64,000 bases of DNA from Xiphydria camelus (taxonomy: Eukaryota; Arthropoda; Insecta; Hymenoptera; Xiphydriidae). Under the pieces are notes generated by a model. The model searched no databases. It saw only the letters and a list, made by a program, of their open reading frames with translations, and was not told the origin of the DNA. Of the stretch, positions 1-9,967 are shown piece by piece. The stretch is from contig OY783192.1 in NCBI GenBank assembly GCA_963678675.1, positions 14,244,424-14,308,423 of the forward strand, written 5' to 3'. Positions within the stretch are counted from its first letter, which is position 1. The number at the start of each line of letters is the position of its first letter. Both the position numbers and the translations under genes were made by a program.

Positions 1-295
1 AAAAAAGACAATCTTTTTTAAAATCGAAACCCAGGACATTAATTCGTGAACTTGATGATAATTTTAATTTGACACTCGATCCTAATAACGCTACCGTACT
101 CCTCTCTTTTGTGTACATTTTTCGGCAGTTATCATGCACAGTTACATTGCTTAAGCCTTTAAAAATAGTATCCTTACCATCTCGACGTTTAACACTAAAG
201 CTTATCAAAGTTTTTAAACCTTTAGTTTTCACAACACACGTTCGTCCATCACTTAAGCTGCTATCACAGATTAAACAGTTTTCCACACTTGCCAT
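1..295 (-). CDS. TE-type zinc-binding ORF, N-terminal part (runs off window)
   Basis: The minus-strand frame opens at an ATG at 293-295 and stays open to the window edge, about 98 codons. It starts M-A-S-V-E-N-C-L-I-C and has a Cys pair at residues 7 and 10, and a His-x-x-Cys at residues 54 and 57 followed by R-K-M-Y-T. This CxxC...HxxC-R-K-x-Y-T layout resembles the start of the ORF at 32.2-33.3 kb (C-I-F-C and H-N-H-C-R-K-E-Y-T), so I place it in the same kind of TE-linked protein. That family is common in arthropod and cnidarian genomes and its function is unknown. The rest lies outside the window. No stop is visible, so it could be intact or broken. Confidence 0.5.
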   Translation of the reverse strand, partial: MASVENCLICDSSLSDGRTCVVKTKGLKTLISFSVKRRDGKDTIFKGLSNVTVHDNCRKMYTKERSTVALLGSSVKLKLSSSSRINVLGFDFKKDCLF

Positions 296-547
296 TGTCT
301 TTTTGCGGCGAAACTTTGCATACACAAAGACACTACAGACTTACTATAACGGTATAATTTTACTAACGAAAGACAAGCTATACGAAGCTCTTTCTGCAAC
401 AAATTACAGACGACTGCCTGACAAAAAAGAAATTTCTTAAAGCTAAACTAACAAACTTGGGTTTGAAGTACTCGTAAGTGGGAAAATTCGGAAGCGTATT
501 GGCCAGAATATTAGTAGTAGGAGGCATACAGAAATGGGTGTACGCGG

Positions 548-790
548 TACAGATGGAAGGTATTAGTGTGTATTAGGAACCGAGTCCTCGTTACGTGCGG
601 GACTCGAGAGGGAAAGCCAGAAATTGCGGGCATAAAAAACGACCCGAGAACACCTCAGTTCCGAGTGGCAGTTAGGTACAGAGATGCAAGTTTATGAGGA
701 ACCGAATCCCCGTCACGTGCGGGACTTGGACGGGAAAACTCGAAATTGCGGGCATTAAAAAACGCCCGAGAAAAAGTGGTAGACCGTCCT
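548..790. repeat. Two-copy tandem repeat, period about 122 bp
   Basis: The block around 575-655 (AGGAACCGAGTCCTCGTTAC onwards) recurs at 697-780 with about 80% identity, including TTGCGGGCAT followed by an A-run and an ACGxCCGAGAA tail. No coding sense was found. It could be the edge of a longer satellite or part of a TE. Confidence 0.7.
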
Positions 791-1359
791 TGGTAACACC
801 CGAACGGGAGGCTCGATCGGAAAAGCCCAACTTTCCCTGTCCAGATGTTTACACCCGACATTCCTTGTCTAGGTGCTTACAGGGTTAATGACCTTGAATT
901 AAACATTTCGTATAAAACAGGAGTAGGGTTGGCCGATAGAAAACAAATATAAATGCAATCATGAAAGCATAATAGCAGAGTTGCTTGCTTTTAAATATGC
1001 CTAGAGAATAAAGAAAATAATAAATGCCTATAATATACCCAGCTTTTGATGTCCATATAACTTCGAACCAGATGGTCGCACGGAAAAACACATACAGCAT
1101 TTTTTATAGATAATTTAATTTACTTTCATTTTGGTAACTACATATTTTGCTCTAAAGTTTATAGAAATCGAGTTATTGACAAATAATGAAGAAAAAACAT
1201 TTTTTTTGCCGCTTTTCTTAAGATGGCGGCCAAATCCGGGCTTTCTGGGGGGTGCAAATTTAATACGTGCTTTTTAACACCAAATCAAACATTAAAATTA
1301 TTTCCAGCTTGTCCGGAATTGCTTCCGTTATCAATGCCCTTATCGACTGGCCTAAAGAG
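791..1359. other. AT-rich non-coding stretch
   Basis: I see no gene. The short ORFs here have no recognisable features. A GATGGCGGCCAAATCCGGG patch near 1,220 resembles the 'AAATGGCGG' motifs found in several repeats further right. Confidence 0.5.
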
Positions 1360-1475
1360 GTAACACGTTGTGCGGCATGTGAAGAGGAACTACTGTACAA
1401 TACATACTTACAAGGAAACCTTCCGAGGCCGCCGCTTCCGATCTTGATGAAACTCCGTAAATTTAGTTTATCGAA
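1360..1475 (+). pseudogene. Fragment of PHD-like zinc-finger tail of a pogo-type transposase
   Basis: The frame reads T-R-C-A-A-C-E-E-E-L-L-Y-N-T, matching the longer PHD-like piece at 5,759-5,937. It is then abruptly joined to sequence that is the reverse complement of 5,650-5,702. The fragment is therefore a rearranged remnant, about 30 recognisable codons. See 5,650-5,937 for the function. Confidence 0.55.
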
Positions 1476-1915
1476 AAATAAGAGACCCGTATTTTTTACA
1501 GCTGCCCAATTTTAGTTTAAGGGGGTGAAATGGACCCCTGAACTTTCACCCCCTTCGAGCTATCTCCGAAACGAAGCGAGATAGATGAACAATTTTAATG
1601 TACGTTTTGTTTCGTTTTTTCAGTGTAATAAAATGCCGTAAACAGATTTTGCATAAATGCATTATTAAAAAAAAAGCAATTTTTTAAATCTAATTTTTCG
1701 AAATATCGATTTGGTCATATGAACAAAAATGTAGAAAATTTTATGACAAATTCAACCATGTATGACAAAATACATTTCCCTTCCTACACTTTTCCAAATT
1801 TCTAACTTTTATGTTTGAGCGGGCTACCACAATGGCAGTGACGGGATAGGTCGGGGGTTATTACTTCTATGTATTTTAGTGCCACTTTTTCTTTCATTTA
1901 ATAAAGTTCAAGTTT

Positions 1916-2074
1916 CTATGGCTCATAATTATGACAATAATGGTACTCCGTGAAAAAATGTTTCATACAAAGTTGTTTTTTACACCAAGCACACGTAATA
2001 ACGGCAACATCGCCACATATGTGGCATCGTAGTTTCGAGTCCTGTGCATAACAAAATTCTACAGGATGTTCCCT
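1916..2074 (-). pseudogene. piggyBac-like transposase, C-terminal zinc-binding tail
   Basis: Reading the minus strand from about 2,074 gives H-P-V-E-F-C-Y-A-Q-D, then C-H-I-C-G, C-A-W-C-K-K-Q-L-C, and F-F-T-E-Y-H-Y-C-H before a TAG at 1,916-1,918. This Cys/His arrangement is the cysteine-rich C-terminal domain that closes piggyBac-family transposases and binds the element ends. Nothing of the catalytic core remains. A second copy with the same ending lies at 46,824-47,018. The shared homology runs on to about 2,335 but is cut by a hairpin insert at 2,078-2,196. Confidence 0.75.
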
Positions 2075-2077
2075 CTA

Positions 2078-2196
2078 GTTTGGTAATAATGTCTATTGTT
2101 TTGTTGTATCTAGCCGTGTAGTGGTGCCTACTCTTTCATTATATTATAATACCACGAAAGAGTAGGCATTATTACCAATACTACATGGATTGGCGT
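2078..2196. mobile_element. Small foldback element
   Basis: TTGGTAATAATG and TGCCTACTCTTTC on the left are mirrored as GAAAGAGTAGGCA and CATTATTACCAA on the right. It sits inside the piggyBac relic, whose other copy (46.8-47.1 kb) lacks it. Likely a tiny MITE remnant. Confidence 0.55.
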
Positions 2197-2619
2197 TTTT
2201 GATAAATGTTGTTTTTTAAAGAAACCCTTCATATCCACTCTTGTACCACGAATATTTAATGAAGTTAGTAAACCGTGGCGAAGAAAACTGATTATGAGTA
2301 AGGGATTGAAGTTTTAGAATATTATCTCTCAAATGTGCTATCTCCGAATCGAAGCGAGATAGATGAAAAGTTTAAACGTACATGTTGTTTTGTTTTTTCA
2401 GTGTAATAAAATGCCCTAAACAGATTTTTGATAAACGCATTATTTAAAAAAAAAAGAAAATTGTTTAAATTTAATTTTCCATTTGTGTGTATAGGTAATT
2501 AATTATGTATAATTTTTGAAAGAGCAAGATAACTGACGCGTTAGATTAGATCGCTGAATTGTTATACTTTTTTGTTAGAATTATTTTCTTTAACTTTCTT
2601 CTTCGCGTACCGTGGAAGG

Positions 2620-2885
2620 CCCAGTTACTGAACACTTGAGGAGGAAAAAATTTTGAAAGTACTGTCATAATAAATTTTTCAGTTTAATTTCAATTCTGAT
2701 TGATACATTAGTTAATTTAATGTTCCCCCTGTTATATGAAATAAATGATATTGAATGTTAATAAGAAAAATATAATTAATGAATGAAACAAAATATATAC
2801 TCCCTTGCAGTAGTTTCTGAACACTTCAAAATGTATTGTAGTAGAAACTGAACACCAGGTGTGGTAGTTTCTGAACAGTTGAATC
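2620..2885. repeat. Dispersed CTGAACA motif cluster
   Basis: The motif (A/T)CTGAACA occurs at least four times: near 2,628, 2,817, 2,848 and 2,870. It lies just downstream of the pogo-type gene, so it may be subterminal transposase-binding repeats of that element. No terminal inverted repeat was found. Confidence 0.4.
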
Positions 2886-2951
2886 TCTCTGGAGGAAAAA
2901 TTGGTATTTTATGCAATTAGGAAGAGAAATTATTAAAAAGACATTTATTTA

Positions 2952-3205
2952 ATTCCAAAATATAATATTTTTAATAGAGTAACATGAATATAAATAATTA
3001 TAAATAAATATAATTAATTATTTAATTACTCTTCTAGTTTACGCTTATTTGGTTCTTCTTCTTCTTTACTTTTCGTCCCATTTATTTAGTTTCAAAATAT
3101 AATATTTTTAATAGAGTAACATGAATATAAATATTTAATTATTTAATTACTCTTCTAGTTTACGCCTCTTTGGTTCTTCTTCTTCTTTTCTTTCCGTCCC
3201 ATTTT
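2952..3205. repeat. Tandem duplication of the pogo gene's 3' end
   Basis: About 130 bp from 2,952-3,084 is duplicated at 3,093-3,205, including CTCTTCTAGTTTACGC and the run of TTC triplets. The right copy encodes the last codons of the transposase (acidic/basic tail, E-P-K-R-R-K-L-E-E). The left copy is an extra, non-coding duplicate. Confidence 0.75.
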
Positions 3206-5575
3206 TTTCATCCATCATAGACAAATCATTGTCTAATATTTCTTTTTTAATTTTTTTGGCATTAACAGGGTGAGCTTTTTTGATTTGCTTCTCTCCCAAT
3301 GCTTTTTTCCCTTGCCTTTTCATTGCCTTCATTTCTTTTTCAAGTTTCCGATGCTCTTTTTCGATCTCTCTTTCCTGCAATTCTTTTTCCCGCTGCTCTT
3401 TTTTGATTACTCTTGCAATTTTACGTGCTTCTGCTGTCTCTTGCTTAAGTTGTTTTTTCTTCAATCTCTCTTCCGCCCTCAAACGTTTAGAATCCAGCTC
3501 TTTTTGTTTTTCCAATTGCTCGTTTGTATGAATATCATACCATTCATCAGAAACCATCACTGAAGGTCATTTAACCTTATTAGATTTTCTTTTTTTTAAT
3601 GGTTGCTTTTGACATGACCAAAAGAGAGCTTTTTTGAAGGGAGAAGGCATATCAGGTATTGGACTCTTTTCTTCTACGAGATTATCTGTGCTGATACTAT
3701 CAGAACCTTTGCATGTAACGTCCACATTAACATTTGGAAGATTTTGTTGATAAGTTTCTGTAGGGGTAATGTTTTTGTGCAGTTCAATGTTCTCTTCTCC
3801 TTTTTTAAAATCAATCTCGAGTACATTTTCCAATATTCCTGTAGGCACCTCAGAGTTAACTTGATCACTCATTTCTCCTTTTTCTCTTTTCACTTCCTTA
3901 GCATCAAGCTGATCAGCGATATCTGTCATGACTTTCTGTTCCTTTTTCTCAATATAAACTGCACTGCTCTTATTGGTATTTTCCTCTTCCTTTTGAGACA
4001 TACTAGACGCTTTAACCGAATCATTATCTTGCTCAATACTACTGGCAAACTCTGGAACCAAGCTTAATTCACCATCGGCTTCAACTTTAAATAGAAGAGA
4101 TCCATCGGTTACAGATTCATCTAGTGCAAACTCAGTTAATTCATCTTTTAAGATGATGAGTTTATCAGAAGAACCTTCTACACCCGCAGAGCTGTCATTT
4201 GTATCCAATAAAATGACACCTGAATCTTCTACTACCCTCTGATCATTAGGAGTTATCTGAAAAAAGTACCAAAGACACCAGTTAGCGAACAAAAAAATTA
4301 AGTTTTTAACTCAGTAAATTGATCGAAATATTTTTTAAAAAATAAAGAAATTATTGAAAATATAAAAAAATGTAGCAAATCGCATGAACTCATGAAAACG
4401 GATTGATAATAATCAGAATTGAGTAAGTATATGTACCCCATCTTCTTCAGATTTTATTTCTGTTTCTCTGTTGTTTCCCTCTGGTGCATTCTCAGCATGA
4501 TTCTCTGCAGTACTTATAACTTGGGCTTTTCTCCAAATGTAATAAAGAGATTTCATTCTTTCTGTGGTCCTGTCCATTGGTTGTCGAGTCCAACTGAATG
4601 AAAAAGATGGAGAGTTTCTTCATCTATGAGGCTTTCCAAAAATTCGAAGTGTGTCATCTTAGATTCATCCTTCTTGGATGGTTTGGTTACCATCAGATCT
4701 GTCGACTTTTTGAAATATTTATCGTAATTCACTGCGTCAGCCGAGAATGGATGCAAACCGGTGGCCCGAAATCCATTTCCAAGAATCGACTCTTGATTTA
4801 GTTTATCCAAAGCTTGTTTAAGCAAGGGACCAAAATCTTCTCTTCTCATACGTCCACCATTGTTTTCTGTCCTCCAATCACGAACAACCTCTCGCCAAAT
4901 TTTTTTTAGTGGGCGAAATACAGCTACATCCATAGGTTAAAGGATATGCGTTGCATTTGGGTATAAAGCGATGAGCACTATGTTTTTCGAGCGACAAAAA
5001 TTACTTAATTCCAATGTCATATGGGACACATGACCATCTACGTACAAGATAATTGGAAATTCAATATGATTTTGTATTAGCCAGGGATAAAAGACATTTG
5101 CTATCCATTCGTAGAAAGATTCAGCTGTTTCCCATCCTGTATCGGTACGACCAATGGCCCATCCTCGAGGCATCGTCACTGAAATACTGCGAGGAATTTT
5201 AACATAGTTAAATACAACCATCGGAGGCAGTAATTGACCCGCACCATTACCACAAAACAGAGTGGTGGGACACTCCTTTTCGTCGTTGTTTACAAAATTA
5301 TACGCGATTTTATCTCCTCTTCTAACAAGTACTCTCTCGCCAGTTGGACTGAGGTAAAAAGCTGACTCGTCACAGTTATAAATTCTTGATCCATCGATAT
5401 GGCGAAGATCTTTTGAGTCCAAGTAAGACCCCACTTCGTCAAACCAAGATCGAAGTTTCTCCTCCGTAATGGATGCACGAGTGTACAATAAATTTTGAGA
5501 CAAGCGTTCGCAGAGCTCAGGGTGACGTTCAAGGAAGGCTCGGTACCACTACAGGTCTACCTGGTCGATTGTTGG
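3147..5575 (-). pseudogene. pogo/Tigger-type DDE transposase, broken, with one probable intron
   Basis: Known role of the family: DDE/D transposases that cut and paste at TA. In order from the right: W-Y-R-A-F-L-E-R-H-P (HTH/CENP-B-like region, near 5,540), Y-N-C-D-E-S-A-F (first catalytic Asp), Y-V-D-G-H-V-S-H (second Asp), then A-T-H-I-L-stop-P-M-D-V-A, where Gln has become TAA at about 4,937. A shift near 4,560 leads into W-R-K-A-Q. A probable acceptor TTTTTTCAG lies at about 4,262, then an acidic stretch, P-F-K-K-A-L-F-W and K-K-R-K-S. A TGA at about 3,564 is followed by S-V-M-V-S-D-E-W and a charged coiled-coil tail. There is one frameshift upstream (near 5,555), two nonsense codons and one internal shift, so it is dead. 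Family assignment is confident; element ends were not found. Confidence 0.85.
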
Positions 5576-5649
5576 TAAAATTTGTTTTCTTTTTCATGGT
5601 TTTCAGCAGCATTTTAACACTATTGAGCAACTGCATCTTTGCTAAACTT

Positions 5650-5937
5650 TAAATTTACGGAGTTTCATCAAGATCGGAAGCGGCGGCCTCGAAAGGTTTC
5701 CAAAGACACCACACGAAAAAGCAGTAGCAAAATTGCCAGAATCAAAAGAGGGAACAAGTTGTGCGGCATGTGAAGAGGAACTATTGTATAATACTTATCG
5801 ACACCGACGAAGAAGATGATAAAAACATTAGTTGTGACAGCTGCGCTAAATGGTTTCATTTACGTTGCACAGAATTTTTTGGGATGACTTTTGAAGAAGC
5901 AGCAGAAAAAAATTACAACTATTACACATGTTCATAA
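5650..5937 (+). pseudogene. PHD-like zinc-finger C-terminus of a transposase
   Basis: The plus strand reads R-K-R-R-P-R-K-V-S-K-D, then T-S-C-A-A-C-E-E-E-L-L-Y-N. After a one-base shift near 5,800 it reads D-T-D-E-E-D-D-K-N-I-S-C-D-S-C-A-K-W-F-H-L-R-C and ends Y-N-Y-Y-T-C-S-stop. C-x2-C...C-x2-C-x3-W-x-H-x2-C is the PHD-finger pattern that closes some pogo/Tigger-like and jerky-like transposases. It points away from the transposase at 3.1-5.6 kb, so it belongs to a different or rearranged copy. Its first half is also present, inverted, at 1,420-1,475. Confidence 0.65.
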
Positions 5938-6519
5938 AACTATTTAGGTTTGTATTTAATAAGAAATAATGCGTAGAGTCGGACTTTTTAAGTTACCAAT
6001 TTCAGTAAATGTATAAGTACCTAGGTACTATTTAGGAAATTTGATCATATTTTTATTTGCGTTGTTTATTTATTGATGGTATAACATGTAATATTTTATA
6101 ATAATCTGATACTTTTATTATTATTGTGCCTAAGTAATGTGTTTTGTGTTTTTTCTCAAATAAAAATATTTTAATTCATCATAATTTGAACTTATTCAAT
6201 GGCGTAAGATATTTAGGTGCAAACGCGCGGGATATATGTCGAAAACCGGAAATCCTCTGACCGAAAAGCGGCAAACGGCAGTCGGTAACCGGAACATTGC
6301 CGGTCGCCCTTAGGAAATGGGTGGTCGAGAATGGGGAAAAACAGCATTTTTCATAATATACATATTTTTTTAATTTTCAGAAAGATTTAGATACATTTTT
6401 AACATTTAGGCCAATTCTATAGTTCCTGTGGATTCGATATGTAAATGTTTTCATTCAAACGGCTGCGTATATGTTGGACTTGCGCATTGTTGAAAACCAA
6501 ACTAATGTAAACTGGTCGA
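5938..6519. other. No gene seen
   Basis: AT-rich sequence with a GC-richer island at about 6,225-6,330 (ACCGGAAATCC, GGTAACCGGAACATTGCCGG). No recognised coding or element end. Confidence 0.5.
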
Positions 6520-6531
6520 ACACCGGCGAAG

Positions 6532-6990
6532 TCACCCTATCATATTTTTCGTCACAACTTGATGCAAATCCTTATCGACATTGGCATCGGGTATTTTAGC
6601 GCATATCACATTGTCGATTTCATTTGAAGTGATTTTGTTATAGAGCCAGATTAGTATATGTGCGTGCGGCAATCCTCTCTTTTGCCATTCCACTGAGTAC
6701 ATCCAGCAGCGTACAGACTCAAACACTTCATGTTTTACCATGAAATTCCTCAACGATTTCAGCTTATATCTGAAAACACGTGCTGTGATGTCATTCCTAT
6801 CCACCGGCGATTGCCCAGGAAGTAATAGCTATTGTATATCGTCCCAAGCTGGATTGCATGTGAATGTAATGAATAGGTCTGGACGCCCGTAGTGACCATA
6901 CACAATTGCATCTTGAGCGTACTCATGCATATAGGTATGACCTGGACTGCCTGTTTATGAAGATGGCAAAATCGTTATTCTTCCAACGTT
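6532..6990 (-). pseudogene. Helitron A Rep domain with HUH motif
   Basis: This is the Rep (HUH endonuclease) part that nicks and joins DNA in rolling-circle transposition. It reads G-S-P-G-H-T-Y-M-H-E-Y-A-Q-D-A, then L-F-I-T-F-T-C-N-P-A-W-D-D-I-Q, a stop (TAG at about 6,835), L-L-L-P-G-Q-S-P-V-D-R-N-D-I, and C-W-M-Y-S-V-E-W-Q-K-R-G-L-P-H-A-H-I-L-I-W-L. H-A-H is the HUH pair. The Tyr pair and the helicase domain lie beyond the truncation at about 6,532. One nonsense codon in this segment. Confidence 0.85.
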
Positions 6991-6997
6991 AATTGTA

Positions 6998-7811
6998 CAT
7001 ACCATTTTGAAAACTTGTCACCCCAATATCTCAGAAAGTTACAGATTTTCTAAAAAAAGAAAATACGGTTTCAGCAGTGGAGAGGGGGAACCAAAATGAC
7101 ATAATCGGAGACGCACCCCCTCCAACCCCCTTAGGGGTAGCCCCCCCAACTTTGTAATCTTAAATAGCAACCCTCTATGTGCGATACAGCATTGGAAAGC
7201 TCTTTAAAAATGCTTTGCAACCACACCAAATTTTGGTACCTTTCGATGAGTAGTTTTCGCGCAAATCGAGAAAGAAACTGCTAGAAGTTTTGTTAATTAA
7301 ATTATTAAAGGTCAATTACGTTACAATAAATTTTCGAAATGATTTCCATCACCTGATCTTACTCCGTGTGATTTCTTCTTATGGGGACATCTGAAATCTA
7401 TTGTTTTTCAAACTACACCAGCAAGCATTAACCAACTAAAATAGAGAATTACGCAAGAATGTCGCAAAATTTGAAGAACAACATTTGAAAAAGTTCGAAG
7501 AATCAATGAAAATCATTTCGAAAATGTATTGTAACGTAATTGACCTTTAATAAATAAATTGACAAAACTTACTTATAGCAGTTTCTTTCTCGATTTGTGC
7601 GAAAACTACTCATCGAAAGGTACCAAAATTTGGTGTTGGTGTAAAGCATTTTTAAAGAGCTTTCCAACGTTGTATCACATATGGGGGGTTGTCATTTAAG
7701 ATTCCAAAGTTGGGGGGGCTATCCAATGCCGAAATCGTATTTTTTGTTTTAAGGAAACCTCTGTAACTTTCTGAGATATTGGGGTGGCAGGTTTCAAAAT
7801 GTCACCCTGTA
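6998..7811. mobile_element. TA-flanked foldback element derived from a mariner/Tc1-type transposon
   Basis: The arms (about 7,000-7,320 and 7,560-7,811) are inverted copies; both carry CACCCCAATATCTCAGAAAG. The loop still translates on the plus strand as S-P-D-L-T-P-C-D-F-F-L-W-G-H-L-K and ...H-F-E-K, the typical end of a mariner/Tc1-superfamily transposase. TA lies on each side (6,996-6,997 and 7,812-7,813). Removing the element plus one TA joins D-G-N to T-I-N-V-G-R-I-T-I-L-P in Helitron A, in frame. Confidence 0.8.
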
Positions 7812-7925
7812 TATTACCGTCATTTACAACTGCATCTCGTACATGAACGTATTCCTTAGAGCGTAGCTTGGTTTGATTCAAACGGATGAATATCAAACGT
7901 TCTGTTTCGATTTTTGCATATACAG
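7812..7925 (-). pseudogene. Helitron A, segment between two insertions
   Basis: Reads Y-A-K-I-E-T-E-R-L-I-F-I-R-L-N-Q-T-K-L-R and S-K-E-Y-V-H-V-R-D-A-V-V-N-D-G-N, a conserved part of insect Helitron Rep proteins just upstream of the Rep core. It is bracketed by the two inserted elements. Confidence 0.85.
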
Positions 7926-9560
7926 GGTGGACCAGGTTAAACGTCATTTTTTTTTATATGTGATAGAACAACAACAAAAAAGTAGACTTTCGTAAGAAAA
8001 TTTTTTTCAAAAATGTTTCCTAACAAAGATACAGGGTGTCAAAGTTTCGAAAAAAAAATTGTTTTCTCATCATAACTTCTAAACTACTTGATCGATTTCC
8101 ATGAAATTTCGCACACAGGCTAATGTAGAACAGCTCTAAGCAATAATTAAATAATTTTTAAAAATTCTCCAGTGGCGTAGATACTAGGGGCCGGTACCCC
8201 CCTTTCCCCCTCCCAATCTTCGGCGCCACTGGATATTTTGCAAAGAAAATTTAATTATTGGATTCCCCGTTTAATTTAGAGAAAAAAATCACCCTCGCAA
8301 ATTTTTGATTTATGGCTTCGTTTTTGAGATATTTATTTTCATTTATAGGGTTGCGAGCAGGCCAAAGCTAGGTTGAACTCCATTTATTGTGATATGTGAT
8401 AGAGCAACAAAAAAATAGATTCTCATGAGAAAATTTTTTTCAAAAATGTTTCCTAACAGAGATATAGGGTGTCAAAGTTTCGAAAAAAAATGGTTTTCTC
8501 ATCATAACTTCTAAACTACTTGATCGATTTCCATGAAATTTCGCACACAGGCTAATGTCGTATAGCTCTAAGTAATAATTAAATAATTTTAAAAAATTCT
8601 CCAGTGGCGTAGATACTGGGGGCCGGTACCCTCCTTTCCCCCTTCCCAATCTTCGGCGCCACTGGATATTTTGCAAAGAAAATTTAATTATTGAATTCCC
8701 CGTTTAATTTAAAGAAAAAAATCACCCTTGCAAATTTTTGATTTATGACTTCGTTTTTGAGATGTTTTTCTTTAAATTAAACGGGGAATCCAATAATTAA
8801 ATTTTATTTGCAAAATATCCAGTGGCGCCGAAGATTGGGAAGGGGTAAAGGGGGGTACCGGCCCCCAGTATCGACGTCACTGGAGAATTTTTTAAAATTA
8901 TTTAATTATTACTTAGAGCTGTACGACATTAGCCTGTGTGCGAAATTTCAAGGAAATCGATCCAGCGGTTTAGAAGTTATGATGAGAAAACTATTTTTTT
9001 CGAAACTTTGACACCCTATATCTTCGTTAGGAAACATTTTTGAACACAATTTTCTCATGAGAATCTATTTTTTTGTTGTTGCTCTATCACATATCACAAT
9101 TAATGTAGTTAAACCTAGGTTTGGCCTGCTCGCAACCCTATAAATGAAAATAAATATCTCAAAAACGAAGCCATAAATAAAAAAATTGCAAGGGTGATTT
9201 TTTTCTCTAAATTAAGCGGGGAATCCAATAATTAAATTTTCTTTGCAAAATATCCAGTGGCGCCGAAGATTGGGAGGGGGAAAGGGGGTACCGGCCCCTA
9301 GTATCTACGCCACTGGAGAATTAAAAAAAATTATTTAATTATTGCTTAGAGCTGTTCTACATTAGCCTGTGTGAGCAAAATTTCATGGAAATCGATCAAG
9401 TAGTTTAGAAGTTATGATGAGAAAACCATTTTTTTCGAAACTCTGACACCCTGTCTTTGTTAGGAAACATTTTTGAAAAAAATTTTCTTATGAGTCTACT
9501 TTTTTGTTGTTGTTCTATCACATATCAAAAAAAATGACGTTTAACCTGGTCAACCCTGTA
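7921..9560. mobile_element. Four-arm nested foldback MITE with TACAGGGT ends
   Basis: Four related arms lie in order plus, plus, minus, minus (about 7,921-8,390, 8,391-8,760, 8,760-9,115, 9,115-9,560). Each carries the marker GCCACTGGATATTTTGCAAA or its reverse complement. The outer ends are TACAGGGTGGACC and GGTCAACCCTGTA, with TA on each side (7,919-7,920 and 9,561-9,562). A single related arm lies at 26,623-27,066. The translated ORFs inside (for example M-Q-N-I-Q-W-R-R-R-L) are by-products of the repeat. Confidence 0.8.
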
Positions 9561-9574
9561 TATCTACGATGTAT

Positions 9575-9967
9575 TGGTGAAATAATTGATGGCATTTCAA
9601 AATGTGATTGTCTTCACTCTCTCGAATTATTAATCGGTACCTATGAATAATAGTTCATTGCGCTGCATTTCTTATTTGTTTCTTCGCCACTCTCTGGATT
9701 TATCATCTTAACATTGAAGTGATATCCATCGGCACCATAACAAAAAATTATTGGATATTGTATGGCATCGTAGCATCGATGAGTTTCTGCAACTTTTGTC
9801 ACTTGATCGTTTCTCTGATGAAGAACAATATCTCTAGGTTGGCATTGATCTCCGACTATAACAATTGCCACTCTGTCTATAGTTGAAGCATTGAATCTTC
9901 GCACATGTTCTACAGCAGGCATTTTATCAGCATGAATAACAATCTTGTGTGCATCAGATGGCATCAT
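9575..9967 (-). pseudogene. Helitron A, pre-Rep region
   Basis: Reads M-M-P-S-D-A-H-K-I-V-I-H-A-D-K-M-P, R-R-F-N-A-S-T-I-D, I-V-I-V-G-D-Q-C-Q-P-R-D, E-T-N-K-K-C-S-A-M-N-Y-Y-S. After a 4-nt insertion near 9,645 it continues in another frame with R-E-S-E-D-N-H-I-L-K-C-H-Q-L-F-H-Q-Y-I-V-D. This runs straight into the segment at 7,812-7,925 across the MITE. Highly typical of insect Helitrons. Confidence 0.85.

Larger units (their letters stand above)
1558..2475. repeat. Direct repeat pair flanking a piggyBac relic
   Basis: About 135 bp at 1,558-1,700 (GCTATCTCCGAAACGAAGCG onwards) is repeated in the same orientation at 2,337-2,475. A poly(A)-rich tail follows each copy. The piggyBac C-terminal relic at about 1,720-2,336 sits between them. 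Confidence 0.7.

Noticed and set aside
69..440. 123-codon plus-strand ORF
   Set aside because: It is the antisense shadow of the better minus-strand frame at 1-295, which has ordered Cys/His residues.
2000..2030. CCACATATGTGG palindrome as a shared regulatory site (also 44,962 and 46,920)
   Set aside because: At two of the sites it is just the codons of C-H-I-C-G in the piggyBac tail; the third is probably coincidence.
3270..4067. Phe-rich plus-strand ORFs that look like membrane proteins
   Set aside because: They are the complement of the Lys/Glu-rich tail of the pogo transposase; hydrophobicity follows from reading AAA/GAA codons backwards.
8440..9011. Two similar ORFs beginning M-Q-N-I-Q-W-R-R-R-L-G-R-G-K-G-G-Y
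   Set aside because: They are the same stretch of an inverted MITE arm read from both sides; no independent evidence of coding.
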